64,000 bases of DNA from Armatimonadetes bacterium DC. GTDB lineage: Bacteria; Armatimonadota; Fimbriimonadia; Fimbriimonadales; GBS-DC. The stretch spans positions 186,001-250,000 of the forward strand of contig LDYB01000019.1 of NCBI GenBank assembly GCA_001442985.1, in the 5' to 3' direction. Below, one piece after another: positions 9,967 to 18,159 of this stretch. The translations under genes were made by a program, and so were the position numbers. Below the pieces are notes generated by a model. The model had not been told where the DNA came from. It saw only the letters and a program-made list of their open reading frames with translations, and searched no databases. Position 1 is the first letter of the stretch. Each line of letters starts with the position of its first letter.

Positions 9967-10896
9967 TTAAGGTTGATAGCCTTCGCCTGTGGCGCCGAAG
10001 TTGAACAGCACCACAAGCAAGTCGGCGTCGTCCACTATGCCATCGCCGTTCACATCGGCAGGCGTCTCGCCCGCCTGCCCGAAGGCGAACAGCACAGCGA
10101 GCAAATCAGCGTCGTCGATCAGGTCGTCGTTGTTCACATCCCCTGCGGTTGTGAACTCCCAGTTGATTTCGTGCGCGCCGCTGAGGGTGAACCCCGCGAT
10201 TTTGCGCGAGAGGTGCCCCTCCAGCTTCGCCACGATATCGAAAGTGCCCGACTGGGCAAAGCCCACCATGTAGTCGTAAATCGCGTCGGGGTTGGGGGGC
10301 AGAGACTGCTGGGCGAGGGTACTTCCGTTCTGGCGTATCGTGACGGTCAACATCCGCCGATACGGGTTCCCCTGATATGCTGAGTTGATATTCACCGCGC
10401 CGTAGAGCCGTTGCGGCGAACCAGCGACCATGTAAACACGGTACACCCACTCCATATCGCCGAGTGAGCTACCGTCGCGGGCGCGCGCGTTGATGGCACG
10501 CACATCCCACACATAAACACCGGGCGTATTTGCCGCGAACAGCAGATGATGGTGTGGGGTGCCCAGCGTCGGCAAGTCAAAGTAGTTCGGGCAGCCCGAA
10601 TCGCAGAAAACGGTGCCAATCCCAGAGCGGGTCGCCTGGATACCAGGCGTCTTCCACACCTGCTGCACGCGGCAGGACTGCAACTGGGCAAGCCCCGTGT
10701 GGGGGTCAAAGTAGAAATCCAGACCGACATCCAGAATGTAGCGCCCCAGCACGGACGACATCTGGCGCACAGGATGAGGCACGGGCTGCACAACCGTTGC
10801 CCTCCCCGCCTGAGCGCCGAACAGCAGGTCGTTCTCATGCTGGGCAGCGCCCACAAACACACAACTGCCAATAAGAACGATTGCGAACCATCGCAT
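9967..10896 (-). CDS. Secreted protein with dockerin-like C-terminal doublet; paralogous N-domain to the adjacent PEP-CTERM protein
   Basis: Start 10896 (MRWFAIVLIGSCVFVGA) behind ggaggt; HHHLLFAANTPGVYVWDVRA; DVNNDDLIDDADLLAVLFAFG...DVNGDGIVDDADLLVVLFNFG. Confidence 0.8.
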   Translation of the reverse strand: MRWFAIVLIGSCVFVGAAQHENDLLFGAQAGRATVVQPVPHPVRQMSSVLGRYILDVGLDFYFDPHTGLAQLQSCRVQQVWKTPGIQATRSGIGTVFCDSGCPNYFDLPTLGTPHHHLLFAANTPGVYVWDVRAINARARDGSSLGDMEWVYRVYMVAGSPQRLYGAVNINSAYQGNPYRRMLTVTIRQNGSTLAQQSLPPNPDAIYDYMVGFAQSGTFDIVAKLEGHLSRKIAGFTLSGAHEINWEFTTAGDVNNDDLIDDADLLAVLFAFGQAGETPADVNGDGIVDDADLLVVLFNFGATGEGYQP

Positions 10897-11041
10897 TTTC
10901 GGAAACCTCCTGATGTTGCATGTTGACACTCGCGCCTGACGCGCGACAAGACACCGGGAAATGAGAGCGAAGATACCTGCGAGACTCAGACTCCTGCCCG
11001 TGTGAGGGGCATACAATCTCGCAGGGAAGTTTCAGAGGCGA

Positions 11042-11335
11042 TTAGCAGGGCGGGGCACGGGGGATGAGAGGTTTCAGAGGAACAGAAAACAACTCCGCAA
11101 CGCAATCCGCAACAACCTGTAACGGCTCAGAGAGTGCAGGAGGCGCAAGGGCTTTAAGACTCTGCTGAAGAGGGCTGTCGGGTTGCGCCGGAGCTTTCTG
11201 GAGCGTACACACGAAACAGTCGCTCGACGGCTCCAGCGGATGGTGCGTCAGCGGGTGCAACACGAAGCCCGCCAGCCAGGCGAGCATCAGCACCACCAGA
11301 CTCCACACCGCAAAACGCCGTGAGCGCTGACGCAT
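11042..11335 (-). CDS. Small membrane protein with HP..HH...CFVC motif (DUF2946-like)
   Basis: MRQRSRRFAVWSLVVLMLAWLAGFVLHPLTHHPLEPSSDCFVCTLQ. Confidence 0.55.
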   Translation of the reverse strand: MRQRSRRFAVWSLVVLMLAWLAGFVLHPLTHHPLEPSSDCFVCTLQKAPAQPDSPLQQSLKALAPPALSEPLQVVADCVAELFSVPLKPLIPRAPPC

Positions 11336-11431
11336 CGCCTTAATTATACCCCGTCGTACCAGCGCCGCGCGTTTTTGGAGAATTTGGGGGGAATTTTGCT
11401 CCCAATTTGCCCTTAAATTCCCCTTAACCCC

Positions 11432-11461
11432 TTGACAAACGCCCCATGGATGTGGTATAAT
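11432..11461 (+). promoter_or_regulatory. Consensus sigma70-type promoter with extended -10
   Basis: TTGACA (11432-11437), 18-bp spacer ending TGG, TATAAT (11456-11461). Confidence 0.85.
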
Positions 11462-11467
11462 ATCTGC

Positions 11468-11795
11468 GTCGTTGGGGAAACCCGACGGCGCTCGCCCGAG
11501 TGCAGTCAGGATGCCCTGCTGTCGGGAGCCGAGCGGCAGTTCTTCCAGAGCCGTTGCGCCGGCAGCGGCGATGGAGAAAGATGCCAATCGGAGTAATGCG
11601 AGTCAGCCTGCGCCCCAGTTAGGCGACTCGTAAGCGGCAGATAGGAACTGCGTTCAGGCAGACCGTTCCCTCAGAAGAGGGGGCAGGAGACCTCAGGATC
11701 GGGGGCAACCTCGGTCAAGGCTCCGAAGCTGTACAGCACGGTCTGTACCCGCAGAACCGAAAAGGCGCCCTGAACCAGCACTCGGGCTTTTTCAT
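11468..11795 (+). ncRNA. Unidentified structured RNA or leader RNA (candidate)
   Basis: Follows the consensus promoter; 15-bp interrupted hairpin 11489-11535; further hairpins; GCCCGAGTGC (11494-11503) exactly complementary to GCACTCGGGC (11778-11787), which is followed by TTTTT; no conserved ORF. Confidence 0.6.
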
Positions 11796-11835
11796 TTTCG
11801 GGTATCATGAACTCGAAGCCACAGGAGGTACAACC

Positions 11836-13041
11836 ATGCAAAACACACTCAAGACTGTGCGTGACTTCCGCTCCGATAAGTTCTTTGTAACCTCGCTCTA
11901 CCTCAGTCTGACCCCTCAGGAACGCGCGACACGCCCCCCAATGTATCAAACGCGACTCAAAACCCTCCAGAACCAGCTCCGCCACTGGCTGGACGACCAC
12001 CCGATGGACCCCGACGCCCGCGAATCGGTAGAGCAGGACTTCAAGCGCATGATGGATTTTATCGATGAGCCCAAAAACCTGCTGGGCGAGAACTCGCTCC
12101 CCGTGCGCGGGATTGCTCTCTTTTCCTGCTCTGCAGAAGGCTTGTTTGAAGCGGTGCGACTGCCCTATGTGGAGCGCAACACCCTCGTGGTGGACAAAAC
12201 CCCCTACATCCGCCGGCTGTTCGCTGTAGAAGCCGATTTTGGGGTCAATCTCGTGGCGGTCTTCGACCATCGCGATGCGCACTTTTATCAGGTGGACATC
12301 CACGGCATTCGGGAACTGGAATCGTTCCGCTTCTCTCGCGATAGGGAAGTGTTGCCCCCGGGGGTGCATGGGGTTCGAACCCCGGCAGGCATGCGGGCGT
12401 TGCACGGGATGGGCGAGCGCAATGTGCAGATGCTCAAGCAGCATGAGCAACAGCAACACCTGCGCCATATTGCAGATACCTTGCTTCAGTTGAGGCGTAC
12501 CCATCCGTTTGACCGTCTGTTGATTGCCGCCCCAGACGACTTAGCCAGCGCGTTTCCAACTTACCTGCACGACTATGTACGCCGTACCTTCGCAGGCACA
12601 ATCGCGGCGCACGATAAGATGCCTGTCAATCAGCTTTACGAGCGCGTGCTGGACAAAATTCTGGAGCTGGATCGCGAGCAGGAGAAGCGACTCCTGCAAG
12701 AGTTTAACGAAAGCATTCCTCATCTGGCGATGTCGGGCATAGACCCCGTGCTGAAGGCGCTGGAGTGGGGTAATGTGCGCGTGTTGCTCTATGACACGGA
12801 CTACTCGGTGCCCGGTTGTGTGTACTATCCGTCGGGACTGCTCGGCTTGTACCCAGAACACGCGCCCGAAGGCACCGAAATGATCTGGATGCTGCCCGAT
12901 ATTGTGGACACCGTAGTGGAGCGGGCACTGGAGCAGGGCGCCCAGATTGAGGCGGTTCACGCGCCTGAAGCAAAGGCAGAGATTCACGGTGTGAGCGCCA
13001 TTCTGCGCTACCCGATGAGCGTGGGGGAGAGTGTAGACTAA
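11836..13041 (+). CDS. Bacterial archaeo-eukaryotic release factor-like protein (baeRF/eRF1 superfamily)
   Basis: VEADFGVNLVAVFDHRDAHFYQVD; HxADTLLQL...FDRLLIAAP; SD aggagg; family assigned from recalled motif pattern. Confidence 0.65.
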   Translation: MQNTLKTVRDFRSDKFFVTSLYLSLTPQERATRPPMYQTRLKTLQNQLRHWLDDHPMDPDARESVEQDFKRMMDFIDEPKNLLGENSLPVRGIALFSCSAEGLFEAVRLPYVERNTLVVDKTPYIRRLFAVEADFGVNLVAVFDHRDAHFYQVDIHGIRELESFRFSRDREVLPPGVHGVRTPAGMRALHGMGERNVQMLKQHEQQQHLRHIADTLLQLRRTHPFDRLLIAAPDDLASAFPTYLHDYVRRTFAGTIAAHDKMPVNQLYERVLDKILELDREQEKRLLQEFNESIPHLAMSGIDPVLKALEWGNVRVLLYDTDYSVPGCVYYPSGLLGLYPEHAPEGTEMIWMLPDIVDTVVERALEQGAQIEAVHAPEAKAEIHGVSAILRYPMSVGESVD

Positions 13042-13093
13042 GTACCCGCTCTGCCTTTCGGGGATAGGCAAGTTGCGAAAACGAAGGAAGGTC

Positions 13094-13122
13094 GCCCCTC
13101 TACCTTACTCTGGTAGAGGGGC
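13094..13122. terminator. Perfect 11-bp hairpin between convergent genes
   Basis: gcccctctacc-ttactct-ggtagaggggc. Confidence 0.75.
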
Positions 13123-13131
13123 TGAACGATT

Positions 13132-13659
13132 TCAGAACCGATAGCCCACCGTCACGGAAAGCCCGCTCGCGCGGTCGTTGTTCGGTCCGAAACGGTCGGT
13201 GATGTCGTAGTTCACCTCAACGCTGTAGTACTCGTTGACCCAGTAGGTCAGCCCGATGCGCCCGCCGAACACATTCTCGCTGGGACCCGTGGTGTCCACC
13301 ACATACAGCCCGGCGCCCAGGCGGATTTGCCACTTGCTGTCAGTGTCGGCGACAGGGCGCTCATACACCTGCGTGAACAGCAGGCTCGTGATGGTGCCCC
13401 GCGAGCCGCCTGTGTGATGCGCGAACAGGTCTACGCTCAATTCGGTGGCGTCGCTGCTTAACAGGGAAATGCCCGCGGTTTCGTAAGTCAACCCGACGGC
13501 GAACCATGTCTTATTGAAGTTCTGCAGGTCCACATCGGACGGGAAAAAGGCGCCTGCTCGCACCCGCAATACGCCCTCTTCAAACTGGGCGACAGCGGGC
13601 ACGCTCAGCAGGGCGGTCAGCGCCGAAAGCGCACTCCAGCACATCCATCGTTTCATCAT
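13132..13659 (-). CDS. Outer-membrane beta-barrel-like protein
   Basis: MMKRWMCWSALSALTALLSVPAVAQFEEGVLRVRAG; alternating-residue strands; terminal aromatic GYRF. Confidence 0.65.
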   Translation of the reverse strand: MMKRWMCWSALSALTALLSVPAVAQFEEGVLRVRAGAFFPSDVDLQNFNKTWFAVGLTYETAGISLLSSDATELSVDLFAHHTGGSRGTITSLLFTQVYERPVADTDSKWQIRLGAGLYVVDTTGPSENVFGGRIGLTYWVNEYYSVEVNYDITDRFGPNNDRASGLSVTVGYRF

Positions 13660-13885
13660 TCGTTTACCTCCATGTGATTGTGGCACAGGGGCGTCGGTTC
13701 GCCTTTTCCCACTATTTTCCTGCCAAATTCGCCCGATTTTCGCCCGTTGGCTGTCCGGTTTTGGCGCGTTTTTGAGTCTAATTGGGGTGGAAGGCCTCTG
13801 CAAGGGGTGCTTCCACAGGGCGAAATAACGAGATTGTAGGCGGCACTGGGCTTTGATCCTCCTTTCGACAGTGTCGCCCATTTTT

Positions 13886-14563
13886 TTATTTCAGGCGCGA
13901 TTTCACCTCCTCCAGTAATCCGGTCATCATGTCCATTGTGAGCAATCCCGTGTAGGTGTTGCGTGCGCTGGGGTGATAGCTCGCTGCCAGAAATTTACCA
14001 TCCGTCAACTCGTAAATGGCGCCGTGCTGAAAAGTGGGGCGTGCTTGTGGAGGAAGCAGGTTCTCCATTCGCGCCAGCCGCACACACGCGGAAAACGCAA
14101 TCTGCCCCAGCGCCAGCATCCCCTGCAGATTCGGCATAAGCCGATAGGTCGCCATGAGAAAGGGAAAACAGTTCGCCTGCTCTTCGGGGGTCGGCTTGTT
14201 GTCGGGCGGGGCGCAGTGAACGGCGGCGGTAATCAGCGCGTCTCGCAGGGTGAGACCATCGTCGCGCGAAACCGAGGTAGGCTGGTTCGCAAACCCTGCT
14301 CGATAAAGCGCCTCAAACAGAAAGTTGCCCGACGCATCGCCGGTGAAGATACGCCCTGTGCGGTTGCCCCCGTGTGCCGCAGGCGCCAGCCCCACAATCA
14401 GCAACCGCCCCTGAGGGTCGCCAAAATTGGGCACAGGCTTGCCCCAATAGACCTCCTCGCGAAAGGCGCGACGCTTGCGCTGTGCCACTTCCTCACAGTA
14501 GCGGCGCAACCGCTCACAGCGCGTGCAACCCACAATCGCCTCCTGAAGCGCTTCCCAGTCCAT
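13886..14563 (-). CDS. Uracil-DNA glycosylase, type 5 (UDGb-like)
   Basis: CTRCERLRRYCEEVAQRKRRAFREEVYWGKPVPNFGDPQGRLLIVGLAPAAHGGNRTGRIFTGD; SYHPSARNT. Confidence 0.9.
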   Translation of the reverse strand: MDWEALQEAIVGCTRCERLRRYCEEVAQRKRRAFREEVYWGKPVPNFGDPQGRLLIVGLAPAAHGGNRTGRIFTGDASGNFLFEALYRAGFANQPTSVSRDDGLTLRDALITAAVHCAPPDNKPTPEEQANCFPFLMATYRLMPNLQGMLALGQIAFSACVRLARMENLLPPQARPTFQHGAIYELTDGKFLAASYHPSARNTYTGLLTMDMMTGLLEEVKSRLK

Positions 14564-14652
14564 CGGCGAAAAGATACCTCACGGAAAACCCCGTAAAATT
14601 GCCTGTTTTTCCCAATTGCAGGGCGCCAGACCGCCGCTTTCGAGAGGAAATG

Positions 14653-14661
14653 TGCTATAAT
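14653..14661 (+). promoter_or_regulatory. Extended -10 promoter element TGC-TATAAT
   Basis: tgctataat; no clear -35; about 160 nt upstream of the PEP-CTERM gene. Confidence 0.5.
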
Positions 14662-14819
14662 ATGGGTGAGGATCAATTGCCCCTGCAGTCTCTGATTTTC
14701 GCCCTGTGAAGTAATGCGTGCCCCCGTCATGGGGGCTTCGTGTGAGAATACGATTTCTCACACAGGCTGTGGGTGAGTTCTCTCGCCCACTTCCCAATAA
14801 CGAAGAGGAGGCACATGCA

Positions 14820-15746
14820 ATGAAGCGAACGGTGAAATGGAGCATGCTGGCTTGTGCCGCGGCTTGGATAACGGCAAGCGCATCGGCGCAGACGATTGAC
14901 GGCACACGCGACGCTATTTACGGTTCACCCATCGTCGTGCAGGACACCCCGACGGGGTTCGGCGATAGCAATCTGGGGCAGGTAGACTACGCCAACGGCT
15001 CCGAACTGGACGCCGCCTATGCCTATGTGGACATGACAGGGCAAACCCTCTACCTGTTCCTCGCAGGCAACCTCGAATCGAACTTCAACAAGCTGGAAAT
15101 CTTCTTTGACACGGTTGCGGGTGGACAGAACCGACTGCGGGGCGATAACTCTGGAGTAGACTTCGGGGGCTTGAACCGCATGGGCGATGACGGCACCGGC
15201 AACGGATTGACCTTCGACTCAGGGTTCGAAGCCGACTACTGGATTGGCATCACGGGCGGCGGCTCGCCTTACGCCCTCTACGCGAACTGGGCGCAACTGC
15301 TGACCGGGGGCGGCGGACCGGGACACTATCTCGGCACAACCAGCGCCGCGAGCGATGGAACCCTAACAGGCGGTACTGACCTCGGTATTCGGGTCACCAT
15401 CAACAACAGCAACACGGGGGGCGTCACCAGTTCTGTCGCTGACCCGATTGCCGCTACCGCTGTGACCACAGGCGTGGAGCTCGCCATCCCCTTCTCGGCG
15501 ATTGGCATTTCGGGCGCGACCGTGATTAAAATCTCCGCCTTCATCAACGGCTCAGGGCACGACTACCTCTCCAACCAGGTACTGGGAGGTGTGGGCGGAC
15601 TGGGCAATCTCGGTGAGCCGCGCAATGTGAACTTTGCGAATATTGCGGGCGATCAGTTCTTCACCGTTGTTGTGCCCGAGCCTGCCAGCCTGCTGGCGCT
15701 CGGCGCTGGCTTGACCGCCCTCGCTTTGCGCCGACGCCGACGCTAA
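14820..15746 (+). CDS. PEP-CTERM secreted protein
   Basis: MKRTVKWSMLACAAAWITASASAQTIDGTRDAIYG; C-term VVPEPASLLALGAGLTALALRRRRR; SD gaggag. Confidence 0.88.
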   Translation: MKRTVKWSMLACAAAWITASASAQTIDGTRDAIYGSPIVVQDTPTGFGDSNLGQVDYANGSELDAAYAYVDMTGQTLYLFLAGNLESNFNKLEIFFDTVAGGQNRLRGDNSGVDFGGLNRMGDDGTGNGLTFDSGFEADYWIGITGGGSPYALYANWAQLLTGGGGPGHYLGTTSAASDGTLTGGTDLGIRVTINNSNTGGVTSSVADPIAATAVTTGVELAIPFSAIGISGATVIKISAFINGSGHDYLSNQVLGGVGGLGNLGEPRNVNFANIAGDQFFTVVVPEPASLLALGAGLTALALRRRRR

Positions 15747-15774
15747 GCCTTGCTTGCATCACCCTCACCTCCCG

Positions 15775-15805
15775 CGGCGGTTCCCTGCGTCTCAGGGAAC
15801 CGCCG
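15775..15805 (+). terminator. Hairpin downstream of PEP-CTERM gene
   Basis: cggcggttccctg-cgtct-cagggaaccgccg. Confidence 0.75.
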
Positions 15806-15844
15806 TCTATTTGAGGTACACTCATGCGAGCGAAAGGAGCCGCT

Positions 15845-16924
15845 ATGCGAATCTCTCCGTTTTTGCGAGCGAGCCAGTTGGTGATGCTCAGCCTGTTGCT
15901 CATCGCAGGCTGGGCGACCGAACTGCGCGTGATGAGCTGGAACATCGGGCGCGCGATTGGCGCCAACAACCCCAACGACGCCCAGCAACCCTATGTCGCC
16001 AAAATCTGGAACTATTTCCGTCCCGATGTGATTCTCTTACACGAAGTCGGGGGCAACACCAGCGGCTGGAACGCGCTTAATCAGGAAAGCGCGCTGGATA
16101 ATTTTATTCGCGCCAACCTGACCTATCTCGGTGCGAACCCCCAGCGCAATGTGAACTACTATCTGTATGTGAATCGGCTCTCGGATGGCTGGATCAGCTC
16201 AGCGATTGTGAGCCGCTACCCCCTTGTTTCCGCGACGGATGTGTCCATCGGCTCGCCCAACCGTGGGCTGACCATCGGGTTTGTGGATGTGCCGGGCACG
16301 AACGGCGTGGGCTTTTTCGGGGCGCACTTCAAGGCGGGCGGCTACACCACCGACGCCGAGAAACGCCAGACGAATGCGGAGCAGGCACGCGCCCATGTGA
16401 ACCGCTGGCGCTACCAGAACCGACGCTCTGCCTATCTGTTCGGGGGCGACCTGAACGAAAACGAAGACCCCGACCTGAACTCGCTTTATGATATTGGCGC
16501 ACTCTTACCCGACGGGCGCGTCTATAACCCCATCAGCACGGTGCAGTCCGCCCGGTTGCGCGACCATGTGCCCACCGACGGCATGGGCGGCAAGCGTACC
16601 TATAAGATTTCCAGCCGCAACTCCGACCTGGATCAGCGTTTTGATTATCTCTTCACCTCCGCCGATGAGCCGGGGCGCGACCGGATTCGCGTGCTGGAGG
16701 CGCGTATTTTCAACACACGGCGCATGAGCGAGCTTCCAGACGGCTTTGAAATTACGGATAGCCAGAACGCCTCCGACCACGCGCCCGTGTTTCTGCGCAT
16801 CCAGATTGACCGCTGGCACACGCGCCCCGACGGCTCAGGCTACTGGGTTCCCGAACCCAGCAGCTGGCTGATTCTGTTGGGACTGTCGGGGGCGCTGCTA
16901 CTGAAACGGCGACGCTCCGATTAG
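15845..16924 (+). CDS. Secreted endonuclease/exonuclease/phosphatase-fold protein with PEP-CTERM-like anchor
   Basis: LRVMSWNIGRAIG; GAHFKAGG; FGGDLNENEDPD; SQNASDHAPVFLRI; C-term VPEPSSWLILLGLSGALLLKRRR. Confidence 0.85.
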   Translation: MRISPFLRASQLVMLSLLLIAGWATELRVMSWNIGRAIGANNPNDAQQPYVAKIWNYFRPDVILLHEVGGNTSGWNALNQESALDNFIRANLTYLGANPQRNVNYYLYVNRLSDGWISSAIVSRYPLVSATDVSIGSPNRGLTIGFVDVPGTNGVGFFGAHFKAGGYTTDAEKRQTNAEQARAHVNRWRYQNRRSAYLFGGDLNENEDPDLNSLYDIGALLPDGRVYNPISTVQSARLRDHVPTDGMGGKRTYKISSRNSDLDQRFDYLFTSADEPGRDRIRVLEARIFNTRRMSELPDGFEITDSQNASDHAPVFLRIQIDRWHTRPDGSGYWVPEPSSWLILLGLSGALLLKRRRSD

Positions 16925-17012
16925 ACTTCGCAGAGAGAGGTTTTGTGGCAAAAATAATACCAATCTGCGCTTCAAACTTCGGGAATCCCAGACGATCCTG
17001 CTTTGAGAACCC

Positions 17013-17109
17013 GACGGCTGAAGCCGTTCCCAGTAGATAAAGCCAGCCTGCGCTGGCTCTTTTAGCCGACGAAGGTCGGCTTCGTTTTATAGGAACGGCT
17101 TCAGCCGTT
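17013..17109 (+). repeat. 97-bp multi-hairpin palindromic repeat, copy 1
   Basis: GACGGCTGAAGCCGTTCC ... GGAACGGCTTCAGCCGTT terminal inverted repeats; internal hairpins agccag/ctggct and agccgac/gtcggct. Confidence 0.9.
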
Positions 17110-17190
17110 AGGGCGGAGGCGTTCCCCAACAGGCTTCAGGAGCGCATAAAACGGTACCCCTCAAAAAAAACCACCCTATTGAGAATCTTA

Positions 17191-17272
17191 CGGAGGGGGG
17201 CAATTCACGAACTCTAACCTCCCAGTTGGTATAAAATCCCCCCTCCGAAGGTTCCCAAACTTGCGGAGGGGG
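17191..17272. terminator. Three-arm C/G-rich alternating hairpin region
   Basis: cggagggggg (17191-17200), cccccctccg (17238-17247), cggaggggg (17264-17272). Confidence 0.55.
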
Positions 17273-17302
17273 TGACTTACGGATAATTCCACAGCAGGTT
17301 TT

Positions 17303-18109
17303 TTAGACGCTCGTACCGAAGTTGAACAACACGGTCAGCAGGTCAGCGTCATCCACCGTGCCATCGCTGTTGGTGTCGCTGGCTTCATCGCTGGAGCCAA
17401 AGTTGAACAGCACCTGTAGCAAGTCGGCGTCGTCAATCTGGCAGTCGCCGTTCACATTGCCCAGCGAGCGCGGCAAGCCTCCTGCGTAAGATTCCCAGTC
17501 CATGTTGAAGATGCGGGCGTTGGCGAGGGTGTAAGATTGCTCAATGCAAAACAGGTAGCCTCGCACACGCAGGAGGTTGTTTGTATCGCCGCCGTTCTCC
17601 GTGATTCGCAGGTGAACACGGTGCGGCATCGCCCCCAGCGGGTCATCCTGACAGGAAATGCGCTCCACAAAGCCCTGCAGCCGACCCTCCAGCTCGGTGA
17701 TGAGAACCTGAACCTCAGAGCCTTGAAGATTGACAGTTATGCATTCATTTGGGGTATCTGTGCCCGTCCAGCGAATAATCGCTGTGCTACCGTTGTCCTG
17801 AACTACCTGAGCGATCAGAGGAATAGTGCGCTGAATGCCCAGATCGGGGATGAGTTCCTCAAGGTTCAGAACCACATCCAGTGCCAGTCCGTCGTTGTTG
17901 ATGTCCGTAAATTGGAACAGCACCGGGTCGCTTGCGTCCAGCGTTCCGCTCGCGGAGAGGCTCCCTGATACTTCATAGTTTCCTGAAAGGAATCGCCAGG
18001 CAAGGAACCCACCGCGTTCCAGCTCGTCCACGACGCTCTGGGCATAAGCTCCAGTAAACGCCAGCAACCCGCAAAGCGCGAGTGCGCTCATCAGTGAACC
18101 GTTTCGCAT
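17303..18109 (-). CDS. Secreted protein with dockerin-like C-terminal doublet
   Basis: MRNGSLMSALALCGLLAFTGAYAQ; NVNGDCQIDDADLLQVLFNFG...DTNSDGTVDDADLLTVLFNFG. Confidence 0.8.
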   Translation of the reverse strand: MRNGSLMSALALCGLLAFTGAYAQSVVDELERGGFLAWRFLSGNYEVSGSLSASGTLDASDPVLFQFTDINNDGLALDVVLNLEELIPDLGIQRTIPLIAQVVQDNGSTAIIRWTGTDTPNECITVNLQGSEVQVLITELEGRLQGFVERISCQDDPLGAMPHRVHLRITENGGDTNNLLRVRGYLFCIEQSYTLANARIFNMDWESYAGGLPRSLGNVNGDCQIDDADLLQVLFNFGSSDEASDTNSDGTVDDADLLTVLFNFGTSV

Positions 18110-18159
18110 CGTTGTTTACCTCCTTTCCTGCCGCCTTCGGCGTGCAAGAGTATTATACA

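Noticed and set aside
11042-11587. Full 181-aa ORF as drawn in the track
   Set aside because: Upstream part overlaps the promoter and structured RNA region; signal-anchor start at 11335 is more plausible
11468-11795. RNase P, tmRNA, SRP, 6S or cobalamin riboswitch identity for the structured RNA
   Set aside because: No GAGGAAAGUC/ACAGAA core, no CCA-ended acceptor or tag ORF, no SRP GGAA-loop motif; AGTCAGGATGCC only loosely resembles part of a cobalamin element
12366-12392. GGGGTTCGAACCCC, tRNA T-arm-like sequence
   Set aside because: Lies inside the baeRF-like CDS and no cloverleaf can be built around it
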